Below are positions 45,125 to 53,829 of a stretch of 64,000 bases of DNA, piece after piece (within the stretch, counting starts at the first letter, position 1; each line of letters begins with the position of its first letter). The stretch is from Desertivirga brevis (GTDB lineage: Bacteria; Bacteroidota; Bacteroidia; Sphingobacteriales; Sphingobacteriaceae): the NCBI RefSeq assembly GCF_017355835.1, contig NZ_JAFEWF010000001.1:744001-808000 (forward strand), written 5' to 3'. A program made the translations under genes and the position numbers. The notes under the pieces are model-generated. The model had not been told where the DNA came from, did not search any database, and saw only the letters and a list, made by a program, of their open reading frames with translations.

Positions 45125-46927
45125 GTGCAGAAAACTTTCAAAATCATTCTTCCTTTAATATTATTGCTGGCCATAACCTGGGTAAAACTTCAGTTCCCTG
45201 AAGTATTGGGGCAGTCTACCCCTTTTCTGATGTATACGGCTGTGATTGTTTTTGCTACAGTTTACTCAGGCTGGATGATGGGTATTTTAATTAGTCTGCT
45301 CTCGTTATTCCCGATTGTTTTTTATTTTCTGCCTCCCGAATACTCCTTTAACTTATTACCGCACCACTATAGTCAACTGGCGGTTTTCCTGCTGCAGGAT
45401 GGAATCGTGATTGCGATGAGTTATGCTCTTCAGAAGGAAAAACATAAAAGCTCTTTAGTGGAAAACAGGTTTAAAGTGCTTACTGAAAAAGCTGCCGATC
45501 TGCTTGTATTACGAGATGCGAACAATAGGGCCATTTATGTAAGTCCAAAGGTCGAAACTGTTTACGGTTATACTCAGGAGGAGTACGCGAACATGCCAAT
45601 AGAAAAAATGGTAACGCCTGAGTATCTGCAATACTTTTTACAAAATTTCAAGGAGATAAAGGAATTACCAAATGCTCACCGGATTGTAAGGATACAGGCA
45701 TATCGCAAGGATGGCGAATTAAGATGGATGGAGGGCGAGGTCTATAATTTCCTCAATCAGCCTGGAATAAACGCTATCGTTTCTTACATAAAGGATATTA
45801 CTGACAGGGTTAACCTGGAGCGGCAGAAGGATGATTTTATAGGAATTGCCAGTCACGAGCTAAAAACCCCTCTGGCCAATATAAAAGGCTTTGTTAGTCT
45901 CGCTGAGAAAACAGCGAAAGACAAGCCGGAGAACGTTATACCGTTTCTTAGTAAAGCCCAACACAATATCACAAGGCTACAAAGGCTGGTGAACGACTTA
46001 CTGGATATCTCGAAGATTAACACGGGTCAGCTCCCTTATAATCTGGAGGTTTTTAACTTTTCGGACCTTTTAAAAGACACAGTTAAGAGTCTGAAGATGC
46101 ATCATAAGAAGCATGAGTTTTTACTTTCGGCACCGGAGCAGGTAATGGTGAATGGGGATCGTTTCAGGTTAGAGCAGGTGCTGATTAATTTATTAGAGAA
46201 CGCGGTAAAATACTCTCCGGAAGCAGACAAAGTGCTGGTTTCTGCCGAAATCTCTAATAGCTATTTGATAGTCTCCATCAAGGATTTTGGAATTGGTATC
46301 TCAGAAGAGCATATCTCGAAGATCTTCAACAGATTTTACAGGGTAGATAATACCTCAACCAAATATCAGGGACTGGGCCTCGGGTTATTTATTGCTTCTG
46401 AGATACTCAAGAAACACAATGGCAGTTTCTGGCTCGATAGCAGATTGGGTGAAGGTTCAACATTTTCATTCCTACTTCCTTACGAAATGGAAGTAAAGAC
46501 CAACACTTTTACAGATAATAAAACTTATTTGCGCACGGAGTACCTTGAGATACTCTATAACAAAGAGAAAAACTGGTTAGAAGCTGACTGGATTGGGTAC
46601 CAGACAAAACAAACCGTACAGGAGGGCTGCATGCACCTGCTCGACCTTGTTAAATCAACAGGAGTAACGAAGGTATTGAACAACAACGCGAAAGTAAAGG
46701 GCAATTGGTCTGAAGCTGCCGATTGGGGAAGTACAGTATGGTTTCCTTTAATGGAGGAAGCCGGCATTGAGTTTTTTGCATGGATACAATCCAAGGACCT
46801 TTTTAGTCAATTATCAGCGTTGAAAAGCGTTGAAATGAAAAGCGGCGAGATTAATATTCATTTTTTCGACGAGATGGAGGCTGCAGCAAAATGGCTAGAG
46901 GGCGATAGTAATACCCGCAAAGTTTAA
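45125..46927 (+). CDS. PAS-domain membrane histidine kinase with C-terminal STAS-like extension
   Basis: The product is 600 residues from a GTG start (no nearer ATG fits). It has N-terminal membrane helices (about 5-100), of the DUF4118 type, PAS domain (about 112-235), HisKA with H244 in ASHELKTPLANI, and HATPase (about 345-455; NLLENAVKYSP, GLGLGLFI). The last 130 residues (WLEADWIGYQTKQTVQEGC, TKVLNNNAKVKGNWSEAADW) do not belong to a kinase and resemble the stand-alone STAS/SpoIIAA-like proteins of Bacteroidota. No response regulator gene is adjacent. Confidence 0.88.
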   Translation: MQKTFKIILPLILLLAITWVKLQFPEVLGQSTPFLMYTAVIVFATVYSGWMMGILISLLSLFPIVFYFLPPEYSFNLLPHHYSQLAVFLLQDGIVIAMSYALQKEKHKSSLVENRFKVLTEKAADLLVLRDANNRAIYVSPKVETVYGYTQEEYANMPIEKMVTPEYLQYFLQNFKEIKELPNAHRIVRIQAYRKDGELRWMEGEVYNFLNQPGINAIVSYIKDITDRVNLERQKDDFIGIASHELKTPLANIKGFVSLAEKTAKDKPENVIPFLSKAQHNITRLQRLVNDLLDISKINTGQLPYNLEVFNFSDLLKDTVKSLKMHHKKHEFLLSAPEQVMVNGDRFRLEQVLINLLENAVKYSPEADKVLVSAEISNSYLIVSIKDFGIGISEEHISKIFNRFYRVDNTSTKYQGLGLGLFIASEILKKHNGSFWLDSRLGEGSTFSFLLPYEMEVKTNTFTDNKTYLRTEYLEILYNKEKNWLEADWIGYQTKQTVQEGCMHLLDLVKSTGVTKVLNNNAKVKGNWSEAADWGSTVWFPLMEEAGIEFFAWIQSKDLFSQLSALKSVEMKSGEINIHFFDEMEAAAKWLEGDSNTRKV

Positions 46928-46938
46928 GCTCATTAAGA

Positions 46939-47004
46939 TTGTCTCTCGCAAAACAGCAAAACAATTCCGCATTCTTTGCGGCTACGCGTCTTTGCGAGAG
47001 ACAA
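46939..47004. repeat. REP-like intergenic inverted repeat
   Basis: TTGTCTCTCGCAAA (46939-46952) and its exact reverse complement (46991-47004) enclose a 38-base spacer that itself repeats TTTGCG-type motifs. It lies between convergent genes. The CGCAAAG/GCGTC wording resembles dispersed repeats seen in many Sphingobacteriia intergenic regions. Confidence 0.7.
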
Positions 47005-47028
47005 ATGGTTATTATGTAAGGAAAGTAA

Positions 47029-47685
47029 TTACTTTTTCTTATCGTCTTTTTTCTCTTCCTTCTTATCCTCTTCCTTAATTTCCTTCACATTGAAATTATT
47101 TCCTCTGAGCGAATACTGCAATAATTTCTTGCCTGTTGGATTAACGCCCGCAGTATCTGCCTCTTCAAATAGCGGGAACTCCCTGAACAGTTCGCCATCC
47201 TTCACGAAAACAGAGTCTTTACCACGGTAAGATCTCTTGGTAGATGGAGTGATATCGGGGAAACGAAGTTGTTGCTGGGAGCCACTTTCCGTAAACTCGT
47301 AAATATACATTTTGAGATAACTGTCCTTATCCTGCCCTTTAGCCTGGATAAACAGCTCGGGATTTCCGTCTGAATCCATATCCATATTCCATACATCGGT
47401 GATCTCGCCCTCGAGCTCTCCGTGAATAGATTTGTATTCTGCACGAGAAGAATCAGAACGAAGGATCATATAGGCACCTACATACTCTGCACCTCTTCCC
47501 CAGCTAAGCACATCGAAAGTTAATCCTGGCTTAACCTCTATAGCCTTATGAAAACGAAAGGGTTCTGTGAGTTTATTTGGATTGACAGCCGGGGCTGCTG
47601 CTTGCTTCGGAGCATCCTCCGAGCTACATGAGCTTGCTGCCAGAGCCATTGAAAGTACTGCTATTGAATAAAAAATCTTCATCAT
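47029..47685 (-). CDS. Lipoprotein with Lys/Glu-rich tail
   Basis: This 218-residue lipoprotein has a signal ending ALAASSCSSE. The middle (VWNMDMDSDGNPELFIQAKG) resembles FG-GAP/VCBS-like repeats that describe outputs of a calcium-binding beta fold. The C-terminus is a strongly charged K/E/D tail. Another lipoprotein-like DUF4230 gene follows downstream on the same strand. Function unknown. Confidence 0.6.
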   Translation of the reverse strand: MMKIFYSIAVLSMALAASSCSSEDAPKQAAAPAVNPNKLTEPFRFHKAIEVKPGLTFDVLSWGRGAEYVGAYMILRSDSSRAEYKSIHGELEGEITDVWNMDMDSDGNPELFIQAKGQDKDSYLKMYIYEFTESGSQQQLRFPDITPSTKRSYRGKDSVFVKDGELFREFPLFEEADTAGVNPTGKKLLQYSLRGNNFNVKEIKEEDKKEEKKDDKKK

Positions 47686-47841
47686 TGTTTTGCTGATCTA
47701 AGAAAGAGCCTTAGGAGAATTGTGTGTCTGTTCCGTCTGCAAATTATCAATAAATCCCCGAAAAGCAAATAGGAGCTCTAAGCGACCTTTCTAACAATTA
47801 CTACCAGCACAATGTGTGTTCCCTGACTTCTACAAGAATGC

Positions 47842-48435
47842 CTATTTAAACTTGATGATCACTTTTTTACCAGCTATGTTCTCCAATAGAGGTTTAAATA
47901 TCAACTGCGCATTCTCTTGTGTTTTGCCCAGGATATTCTGCTCGCGGGCATTGTGCTGTATGCGTTGCTCTGCCAGCTTATATATATCTTCAATCATCTC
48001 CTGCCTGTCTTGGGGCATAAAAACACCACTCAGATCATAAACCTTAGAACGCTGGTGGTCTAACTTAACATAGCAGATCTCGGGTTTTGGGAGGACAATA
48101 GTTACTGAATCTCCGGAAGTTGTAATGTCTTCTTTTACTACTTTTGTCAGGTCAATACACCCGGTCACTTCTCCGGCTGCTACGAACAGTATCCTTTTAT
48201 CTGGCAAAATTGGCCGGCTGATCTTCTTCTCGATCACATCCTTCATCGTATACTTTACCAGTTCAAGCTTTCCAATATTTGCTATTTTCTCAATAATAAC
48301 GTCTTCTGTTACTTCCGTTCTCGTTTTCAGAAACTCCTTTTTAACGAAAAAAAACAAAAAAACGAGGAATGCAAGAATTACGGTAACCAGAATCAGCAAT
48401 ACGGCTGTTCTCCTTCTCAAGAGAGTACTTATCAT
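47842..48435 (-). CDS. DUF4230 family membrane-anchored protein
   Basis: The product is 197 residues with one N-terminal transmembrane helix (VLLILVTVILAFLVFLFFF). It matches DUF4230: IGKLELVKYTMKDVIE, ILFVAAGEVTGCIDLTKV, and SVTIVLPKPEICYVKLD. The family is widespread, anchored to the membrane and of unknown function. Confidence 0.8.
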   Translation of the reverse strand: MISTLLRRRTAVLLILVTVILAFLVFLFFFVKKEFLKTRTEVTEDVIIEKIANIGKLELVKYTMKDVIEKKISRPILPDKRILFVAAGEVTGCIDLTKVVKEDITTSGDSVTIVLPKPEICYVKLDHQRSKVYDLSGVFMPQDRQEMIEDIYKLAEQRIQHNAREQNILGKTQENAQLIFKPLLENIAGKKVIIKFK

Positions 48436-48486
48436 GCTTCTATAACGTAGCTGATTTAAATATCGTTTTTCTGCCAGGATTATTAA

Positions 48487-49071
48487 TTAGTGTCTCATCA
48501 TTTTAGCCACATACTTGCCAATAATATCAAATTCGAGGTTTACTATGCTTCCAGGTTTTACCTTCTGCAGGTTGGTGTGCTCGTAAGTATATGGAATGAT
48601 AGCTACCGAAAAACGGTCATCCTGAGAGTTCACCACCGTTAAACTTATACCGTTTACGCAGATAGATCCTTTTTCAACTGTTACATTACCTTTGGATGTA
48701 TCATATTTGAAGGTATACTCCCAACTTCCTTCCAATTCGTTAAGAGCAATACATTCTGCTGTTTGATCTACATGACCCTGCACAATATGGCCGTCGAGCC
48801 TGCCGTTCATTTGCATACATCTTTCAAGGTTAACCAGATCACCTTCAGAAATAGTACCGAGGTTAGTCTTGGCAAGCGTTTCTTCTACCGCAGTAACGGT
48901 ATGGGTACCTTCTCCCAGTTCTACCACGGTAAGGCAAATGCCATTATGAGCAACAGACTGATCGATCTTCAATTCAGATGAAATTGACGACGCAATAGTC
49001 AATTGCAAATTCCCTTTATCATAATTCGCGGAAACCACATTCCCGAGAGTTTCAATAATACCTGTAAACAT
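48487..49071 (-). CDS. ribE: Riboflavin synthase, alpha subunit
   Basis: The 194-residue cytoplasmic enzyme catalyses dismutation of 6,7-dimethyl-8-ribityllumazine to riboflavin. It has the diagnostic start MFTGIIETLG, two tandem lumazine-binding barrels (about 1-90 and 95-190), and G-H-I/V-V-Q-G-H-V-D (GHIVQGHVDQ). Length is typical (about 200). No FMN riboswitch was seen upstream. Neighbours are unrelated genes, so it is scattered from the rest of the riboflavin pathway. Confidence 0.93.
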   Translation of the reverse strand: MFTGIIETLGNVVSANYDKGNLQLTIASSISSELKIDQSVAHNGICLTVVELGEGTHTVTAVEETLAKTNLGTISEGDLVNLERCMQMNGRLDGHIVQGHVDQTAECIALNELEGSWEYTFKYDTSKGNVTVEKGSICVNGISLTVVNSQDDRFSVAIIPYTYEHTNLQKVKPGSIVNLEFDIIGKYVAKMMRH

Positions 49072-49143
49072 GGCTCGAATGTACGAAAGATCGCTTTAAG
49101 AAACAGTACCGGAACTCTTCAGCTAAATATCTTAACAATTTTC

Positions 49144-49998
49144 TTAGAATTGCCAATGGCCGAACTTTCCCTGACGATAATCATCATAGGCCTGCATGAT
49201 CTCTTCCTGGGTATTCATAACAAAGGGACCCTGGGCAACAAGAGGTTCATTGAATGGAGCAGCGTGCCCAAAAAGAAGCATGCTTTCTTCTACTGCCTCA
49301 ATTGTAAGCCCGGTCTCTCCTGTTTCAAATTCGACCAAGTGCAATTGCTTAACCTCTGTACCATTTACCCTCAGGCTGCCGCTGATAACATAAAAGAAGA
49401 TATTATGATTCTCAGGAATTGAATTGGTAAGCTCACCAGCTGCTTCGAAAGAGATAAGACTGAGTTGGATATCTGTTTTTGGTTTAAAAGCACCTTGTAC
49501 ACCTTCCCAGTTTCCGGCAACCGCTTTAATAGTCACCTTACCATTATCAAGACTAAGATGCGGTATATCTTCCTTTTGCAGACCCATGTAAAAAGGATCG
49601 GTCATCTTCAGGGATGAAGGAAGATTAATCCATAATTGCATGATCTCAAGCTTTCCTCCATTTCTTTTGAATTGATCTGATGATACTTCTGCGTGGATTA
49701 GTCCCCACCCGGCTGTCATCCATTGCACCCCTCCTGCTGTAATCACGCTTTCATGGCCACTGCTATCTTTATGCATGATATCTCCGTCTATAATAAATGT
49801 TACTGTTTCCATCCCCCTATGCGGGTGAGGCCCGAATGGTAAGCCGTTATTATTTGATGAATAAACCTGAGGGCCATGATGATTAAGAAAAAGAAAAGGA
49901 TCAACCTGAGATATCTTCCTGTTTGGAAGCGGAGAATAAGTGATCAGATCTGCTATTGGAGAGTAAGATGCCGGGTATATATTTTTTATTTTCCTCAT
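49144..49998 (-). CDS. Pirin family protein
   Basis: This bicupin protein has about 284 residues. The N-terminal cupin carries the pirin metal site in PHPHRGMETVTFIIDG with further His/Glu in GGVQWMTAGWGLIHAEV; the C-terminal cupin is present. Start at 49998 (MRKIKNIYPA) fits the family better than 50025. Pirins may be quercetinase-like dioxygenases or regulators; no substrate can be read here. Confidence 0.88.
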   Translation of the reverse strand: MRKIKNIYPASYSPIADLITYSPLPNRKISQVDPFLFLNHHGPQVYSSNNNGLPFGPHPHRGMETVTFIIDGDIMHKDSSGHESVITAGGVQWMTAGWGLIHAEVSSDQFKRNGGKLEIMQLWINLPSSLKMTDPFYMGLQKEDIPHLSLDNGKVTIKAVAGNWEGVQGAFKPKTDIQLSLISFEAAGELTNSIPENHNIFFYVISGSLRVNGTEVKQLHLVEFETGETGLTIEAVEESMLLFGHAAPFNEPLVAQGPFVMNTQEEIMQAYDDYRQGKFGHWQF

Positions 49999-50243
49999 AT
50001 TAGAGTTTGTAAAGTTTTGGAACAACCGAAAAATGCGAAGGTACGATCCTTATATTTTGAACATTGCTTTTTCTAATCGAAATTAAATACTTCAATATAA
50101 AAGAGATAGGGTAACAAATCAGTTTTATTAAAGATTGACAAAATCTTTTTTTTGCATTTTATGTTAACAGTTTACCAATTAACAGTGTAAAGGTCTGTTT
50201 CCCCTATTTTTAATTGATAATATGTACTTTTGGAGCACTATAT

Positions 50244-51722
50244 ATGCTTAAACAAAATTTACAACAGAAGCTACTTCAGAAATTATCGCCGCAGCAGATT
50301 CAATTTATAAAGCTGCTGCAAGTGCCCACTGTTGCATTAGATACCCGGATAAAAGAAGAATTAGAGGAAAACCCGGCGTTGGAGGACCTTAGTTTGGCCA
50401 ACCTGAACGAGCCTGTAGAGCAATATCCAGACAAAGATCCTGACGATTCAAACTACGAGAATGAAGAAAGCTCGGGGGACGATATGGACGAGTTCAATAT
50501 CGACGATTACCTGCAGGACGACAACCTTAATGATTACGGTTCTAAATACGACCAGAATGGAGATGATGAGGAAGACCGGAAAGAGATCCCTATTGCCGTT
50601 CAAAGCACTTTCTATGAGAGTTTGCAACAGCAGCTTGATCTAGTTCCCCTATCAGATAAAGACTTCCATATCGGTCAGCAAATCATCGGCAGCATTGATG
50701 AAGATGGTTATTTAAGAAGACCTATTACTTCCCTGATCGATGATCTTGCCTTCTCTCAAAACGTTTTTGCTGAAGAGCCGGAGGTAGAGGAAATGCTCAA
50801 GTTGATCCAGAGCTTTGAACCTGCCGGAATTGGTGCTCGCGACCTTAAAGAGTGTTTACTGATCCAGTTGCGTAAAAAAGATATCAATAATCCTCTTATC
50901 GTAAAAGCGATACGCATTGTAGAGAATTACCTTGACGAGTTTACGCGCAAGCATTACGATAAACTGGAGAAGGTGCTGAATGTAAGCCCAGAGGAGTTGA
51001 AGGAGATTGTTAACGAGATCCTGAAGCTTAATCCGAAGCCAGGCGACTCGAATGAGGTGAGCACAAAGCATCTTCAGATCATTCCAGATTTCCATATCAG
51101 CAATAATTCGGGCACGCTTGTACTTACCTTGAATGCACAAAACGCGCCGGAACTTCGGGTGAGCCGCTCCTACCAGGAAATGTTCGAGCACTACGACAAG
51201 GCTTCTCAAAAAGATAAAAAGCTAAAGGAAGCTGTCCAGTTTGTAAAACAGAAACTGGATTCGGCCAAATGGTTTATAGATGCGATTAAGCAGCGACAGC
51301 AGACGCTATTAAAAACCATGAATGCAATTATGCATTATCAGTACGATTACTTCCTAACCGGGGATGAGCGTAATCTGAGGCCAATGATCCTAAAAGATAT
51401 CGCTGATAAGATCGGTATGGATATATCTACAGTTTCCCGTGTGGCCAACTCTAAGTATGTTCAAACAGAGTTCGGTACCTTCCTTTTGAAATCTTTCTTC
51501 TCAGAAGCAATACAAACGGAAAGTGGCGAAGAGGTGTCTAACAAGGAGGTTAAGAAGATCCTTGAGGAATGTATTGGCAATGAAGATAAAAGACATCCTT
51601 TAGCGGATGAGAAACTTGCGGAGATCTTGAAAGAAAAGGGTTACAATATCGCCCGCAGGACGGTTGCCAAATACCGTGAAGCGATGAATATTCCGGTTGC
51701 CCGTCTAAGGAAAGAACTTTAG
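50244..51722 (+). CDS. rpoN: RNA polymerase sigma-54 factor
   Basis: The product is 492 residues. Order: activator-interacting region I (Q-rich LKQNLQQKLLQKLSPQQIQ), acidic region II (about 60-115), core-binding region and the C-terminal RpoN box ARRTVAKYRE (about 468-477) with R-L-R-K-E-L at the end. It binds core RNA polymerase and recognises GG/GC promoters that need AAA+ activators. ATG 50244 is preferred over the TTG at 50214, with a GGAG 11 bases upstream. Confidence 0.95.
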   Translation: MLKQNLQQKLLQKLSPQQIQFIKLLQVPTVALDTRIKEELEENPALEDLSLANLNEPVEQYPDKDPDDSNYENEESSGDDMDEFNIDDYLQDDNLNDYGSKYDQNGDDEEDRKEIPIAVQSTFYESLQQQLDLVPLSDKDFHIGQQIIGSIDEDGYLRRPITSLIDDLAFSQNVFAEEPEVEEMLKLIQSFEPAGIGARDLKECLLIQLRKKDINNPLIVKAIRIVENYLDEFTRKHYDKLEKVLNVSPEELKEIVNEILKLNPKPGDSNEVSTKHLQIIPDFHISNNSGTLVLTLNAQNAPELRVSRSYQEMFEHYDKASQKDKKLKEAVQFVKQKLDSAKWFIDAIKQRQQTLLKTMNAIMHYQYDYFLTGDERNLRPMILKDIADKIGMDISTVSRVANSKYVQTEFGTFLLKSFFSEAIQTESGEEVSNKEVKKILEECIGNEDKRHPLADEKLAEILKEKGYNIARRTVAKYREAMNIPVARLRKEL

Positions 51723-51734
51723 TTGAAGAAATAT

Positions 51735-51776
51735 AAAAAAGGTCAGACCCGCCACAAGGCAGGTCTGACCTTTTTT
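51735..51776. terminator. Bidirectional rho-independent terminator
   Basis: A 15-bp stem (51735-51749 with 51762-51776) with A-run and T-run flanks and a small inner stem lies between the convergent rpoN and MaoC-type genes. Confidence 0.92.
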
Positions 51777-51784
51777 ATGGTTAA

Positions 51785-52249
51785 CTAATCCTTATTGAAA
51801 TGGTATAGGAATACGGTATTACCGGTATAGGCCGTCTTCTTTTGGTCTTTGATCTCCAGCTCTACCCTTATGGTTGCTTTTGTAACTCCCCGAAGGTCTA
51901 CTATTTGTGCTAATTTTGCTCTCAATCTCACTTCACTATTCACAACCACGGCTTGTCCGAACCTGAATTCCTCGATCCCATAATTAATCTCCATCTTCAA
52001 ATTCTGAATATCCGCGATCTGTTTCCAAAGGTATGGGATCAATGATATTGTGAGATATCCATGGGCAATGGTAGTCTTAAAAGGACTATCAACACTTGCT
52101 TTCTCCGCATCAATATGGATCCATTGATGATCAAGTGTCGCATCAGCGAACTTATTGATCTGCTCCTGTGTAATGGTATGCCACTCTGATACACCCAATT
52201 CTTTTCCCGCAAATTCTTCGAACTCTTTATAATTTCTTATAACCAGCAT
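51785..52249 (-). CDS. MaoC-like dehydratase
   Basis: The product is 154 residues with a single hot-dog domain. The catalytic motif FADATLDHQWIHID (D..x..H in D-x-x-x-x-H) and the helix after it (SPFKTTIAHGYLTISLIPYL) match R-specific enoyl-CoA hydratases. Acts in the cytoplasm on acyl-CoA hydration. Transcription probably ends at the bidirectional terminator after rpoN. Confidence 0.9.
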   Translation of the reverse strand: MLVIRNYKEFEEFAGKELGVSEWHTITQEQINKFADATLDHQWIHIDAEKASVDSPFKTTIAHGYLTISLIPYLWKQIADIQNLKMEINYGIEEFRFGQAVVVNSEVRLRAKLAQIVDLRGVTKATIRVELEIKDQKKTAYTGNTVFLYHFNKD

Positions 52250-52405
52250 GCATTAAAATTTTATGGGCCGATATTACGATTATCCCGTAAGTTTAAATGA
52301 TCTTTTTTTCAAATTACCACAGGCGTCTATGCTCTTTTTTTGGCTTAGTGCTATCAATCAAGCCGGGTTATGACTTGAATCAATTTTTAGCCGGGCTATT
52401 CACTC

Positions 52406-52413
52406 TACATTTG
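52406..52413 (+). promoter_or_regulatory. -7 box of the small zinc-ribbon gene
   Basis: TACATTTG matches TAnnTTTG; it lies 20 bases before ATG 52434, leaving a short leader. A clear -33 box was not found. Confidence 0.45.
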
Positions 52414-52433
52414 TATAAGCAAAAACAAATATT

Positions 52434-52631
52434 ATGAATAACGGACATAGCTGCAAGAGAGTAAACGTATCAGATTTTAAATGCAATATCTGTAATGGTC
52501 CTTTGAACTACATTCAAGTGCTAAATGATAATATACGTATACAAGAAGACTTTTTTGAATGCGAGAATTGTGGTAAGAGAATCGAGAGCAAATATTTAAG
52601 AGAAGAAGATATTCCTGAGTTCTATGACTAA
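52434..52631 (+). CDS. Small zinc-ribbon-like protein
   Basis: The 65-residue protein has two CxxC pairs (C17-N-I-C20 and C43-E-N-C46) that can bind one zinc, plus C7. The charge is near neutral and no membrane segment is seen. It stands alone with its own -7 box and a terminator. The role is unknown, possibly nucleic-acid or protein binding. Confidence 0.65.
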   Translation: MNNGHSCKRVNVSDFKCNICNGPLNYIQVLNDNIRIQEDFFECENCGKRIESKYLREEDIPEFYD

Positions 52632-52652
52632 TAGAATTATTGGTTGGTATTT

Positions 52653-52705
52653 AAAAATGCTATCTGAAAAAAAGGTTTAAACCCTGATTTCAGCATAGCA
52701 TTTTT
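52653..52705. terminator. Terminator of the zinc-ribbon gene
   Basis: A stem of 11 perfect pairs (52653-52663 with 52695-52705), extended inward by CTGA/TCAG with a bulge, is followed by T-runs. It can also serve the convergent dienelactone hydrolase gene. Confidence 0.75.
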
Positions 52706-52724
52706 TGTTTTTTGCGATGGGTAA

Positions 52725-53489
52725 TTACTTTGCAAAAAGTTCTGCGAAGAATAATTTCATGTGTTCCCAAGACCTTCTTGCTGCAGCCTCATTGTAAGCA
52801 GCTCCTTTAGACTTATCTGTTCCCGCCCCTGGTTCAGTAAAGGCATGAACCGCATCAGCGTAATAAACCATTTGCCAATCAGCCTTTGCCGCACGCATCT
52901 CATTTTGGAAAGCGTCTATTTGTTCTTTTGGGACATACGGATCATCAGCTCCATGCAACACTAATATTTTAGGTTTTATACCTGGTGTTTCTCCAGGTCC
53001 TTTATCCAGACCACCGTGAAAGGAAACCACTCCTTTAACCGGAAAATTTGCTCTTGCTGCTTCCAATGCCCCTGTTCCGCCAAAACAATATCCTATTACC
53101 GCTATTCTCTCAGGATCCGCTCCCGCTTTGACTAGCTGATCTATTGCGGCCTTGACCCGTGCACGGTATACCTCCCTGTTTGATTTGTAATAGCCTGATA
53201 GTTTGCCAGCATCCTGAACGCTCTTAGGAGATTCATTCTTGCCATAAACGTCAGCAGCGAGAGCTATGTACCCCAGGCTCGCCAACTTGTTCGCCGATTC
53301 TTTCTCATGATTGGTTAATCCCATCCACGCATGCAATACAACTACTCCCGGCACCTTACCTTTCGCTGCCTTTGGCTTAACCAAGTAACCTTTAAGTTTC
53401 GCTGATCCCTCAACGTATGGCAAATCAGACCCCTGCGCAAAGGCAGAGCCCGTAAGGAGCGTTAAAATCAAAAATGTAAACAGTTTCAT
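52725..53489 (-). CDS. Exported dienelactone-hydrolase-family enzyme
   Basis: The product is 254 residues from ATG 53489 (a longer frame runs to 53561 but places the signal internally). Signal peptide ends SAFAQ. Alpha/beta-hydrolase triad: C135 in GYCFGG, D in LHGADDPYV, H in AVHAFTEP. Dienelactone hydrolase-type enzymes open lactones; the exported form may act on polysaccharide-derived or aromatic esters, unproven here. A -7 box on the minus strand at 53516-53523 supports this start. Confidence 0.88.
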   Translation of the reverse strand: MKLFTFLILTLLTGSAFAQGSDLPYVEGSAKLKGYLVKPKAAKGKVPGVVVLHAWMGLTNHEKESANKLASLGYIALAADVYGKNESPKSVQDAGKLSGYYKSNREVYRARVKAAIDQLVKAGADPERIAVIGYCFGGTGALEAARANFPVKGVVSFHGGLDKGPGETPGIKPKILVLHGADDPYVPKEQIDAFQNEMRAAKADWQMVYYADAVHAFTEPGAGTDKSKGAAYNEAAARRSWEHMKLFFAELFAK

Positions 53490-53515
53490 ATGTTGTCTTC
53501 CTTTTGTTAATGGGA

Positions 53516-53523
53516 CAAAGATA
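53516..53523 (-). promoter_or_regulatory. -7 box of the dienelactone hydrolase gene
   Basis: Read on the minus strand this is TATCTTTG, a full match to TAnnTTTG, 27 bases before the ATG at 53489. A -33 box was not found. Confidence 0.45.
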
Positions 53524-53550
53524 TAATAGGAAGGTTTCCACACTCCTATA

Positions 53551-53652
53551 TCTCTTGACATTCTCGCAACAAACTAACTTGGGCAAAAATAAGCTCCCGT
53601 ATTCCCCTCTCCTAACAAGAAAGGAATAGGGCGAATTAATCTCTTGACATTC
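53551..53652. repeat. Direct repeat pair upstream of suf
   Basis: TCTCTTGACATTC occurs at 53551-53563 and 53640-53652, 89 bases apart, and similarity continues loosely (GCAAcAAAc.. versus GCAAtAAAg..). This could be a pair of regulator binding sites. Confidence 0.6.
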
Positions 53653-53829
53653 CCCTTGCAATAAAGAGACTTTGCCGTGAATTAAGGAACGTCTATTGCG
53701 GTTCATTCTGTGTAAATTGGAGTTATTCTAGAAAGAAGGGATTTGCTTAAAAAGATTGCAGCAGAGTAAACATTCGTTTTATATGCAACAATTTGCGAAT
53801 CAAACACTTTAATTAAAAAAGGGAACGAC

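Larger units (their letters stand above)
53490..53829. other. Divergent intergenic region between dienelactone hydrolase and suf operon
   Basis: It holds the minus-strand -7 box (53516-53523) and a near-exact repeat centred on TCTCTTGACATTC at 53551 and 53640. A TTTG at 53671-53674 followed 19 bases later by TATTGCGG is a weak promoter candidate for the suf genes, which would then have a leader of about 125 bases. No coding gene seen. Confidence 0.6.

Noticed and set aside
50225..50232. TACTTTTG -7 box before rpoN
   Set aside because: It matches the consensus but would put transcription start only a few bases before the ATG at 50244 and inside the candidate ribosome site; probably chance.
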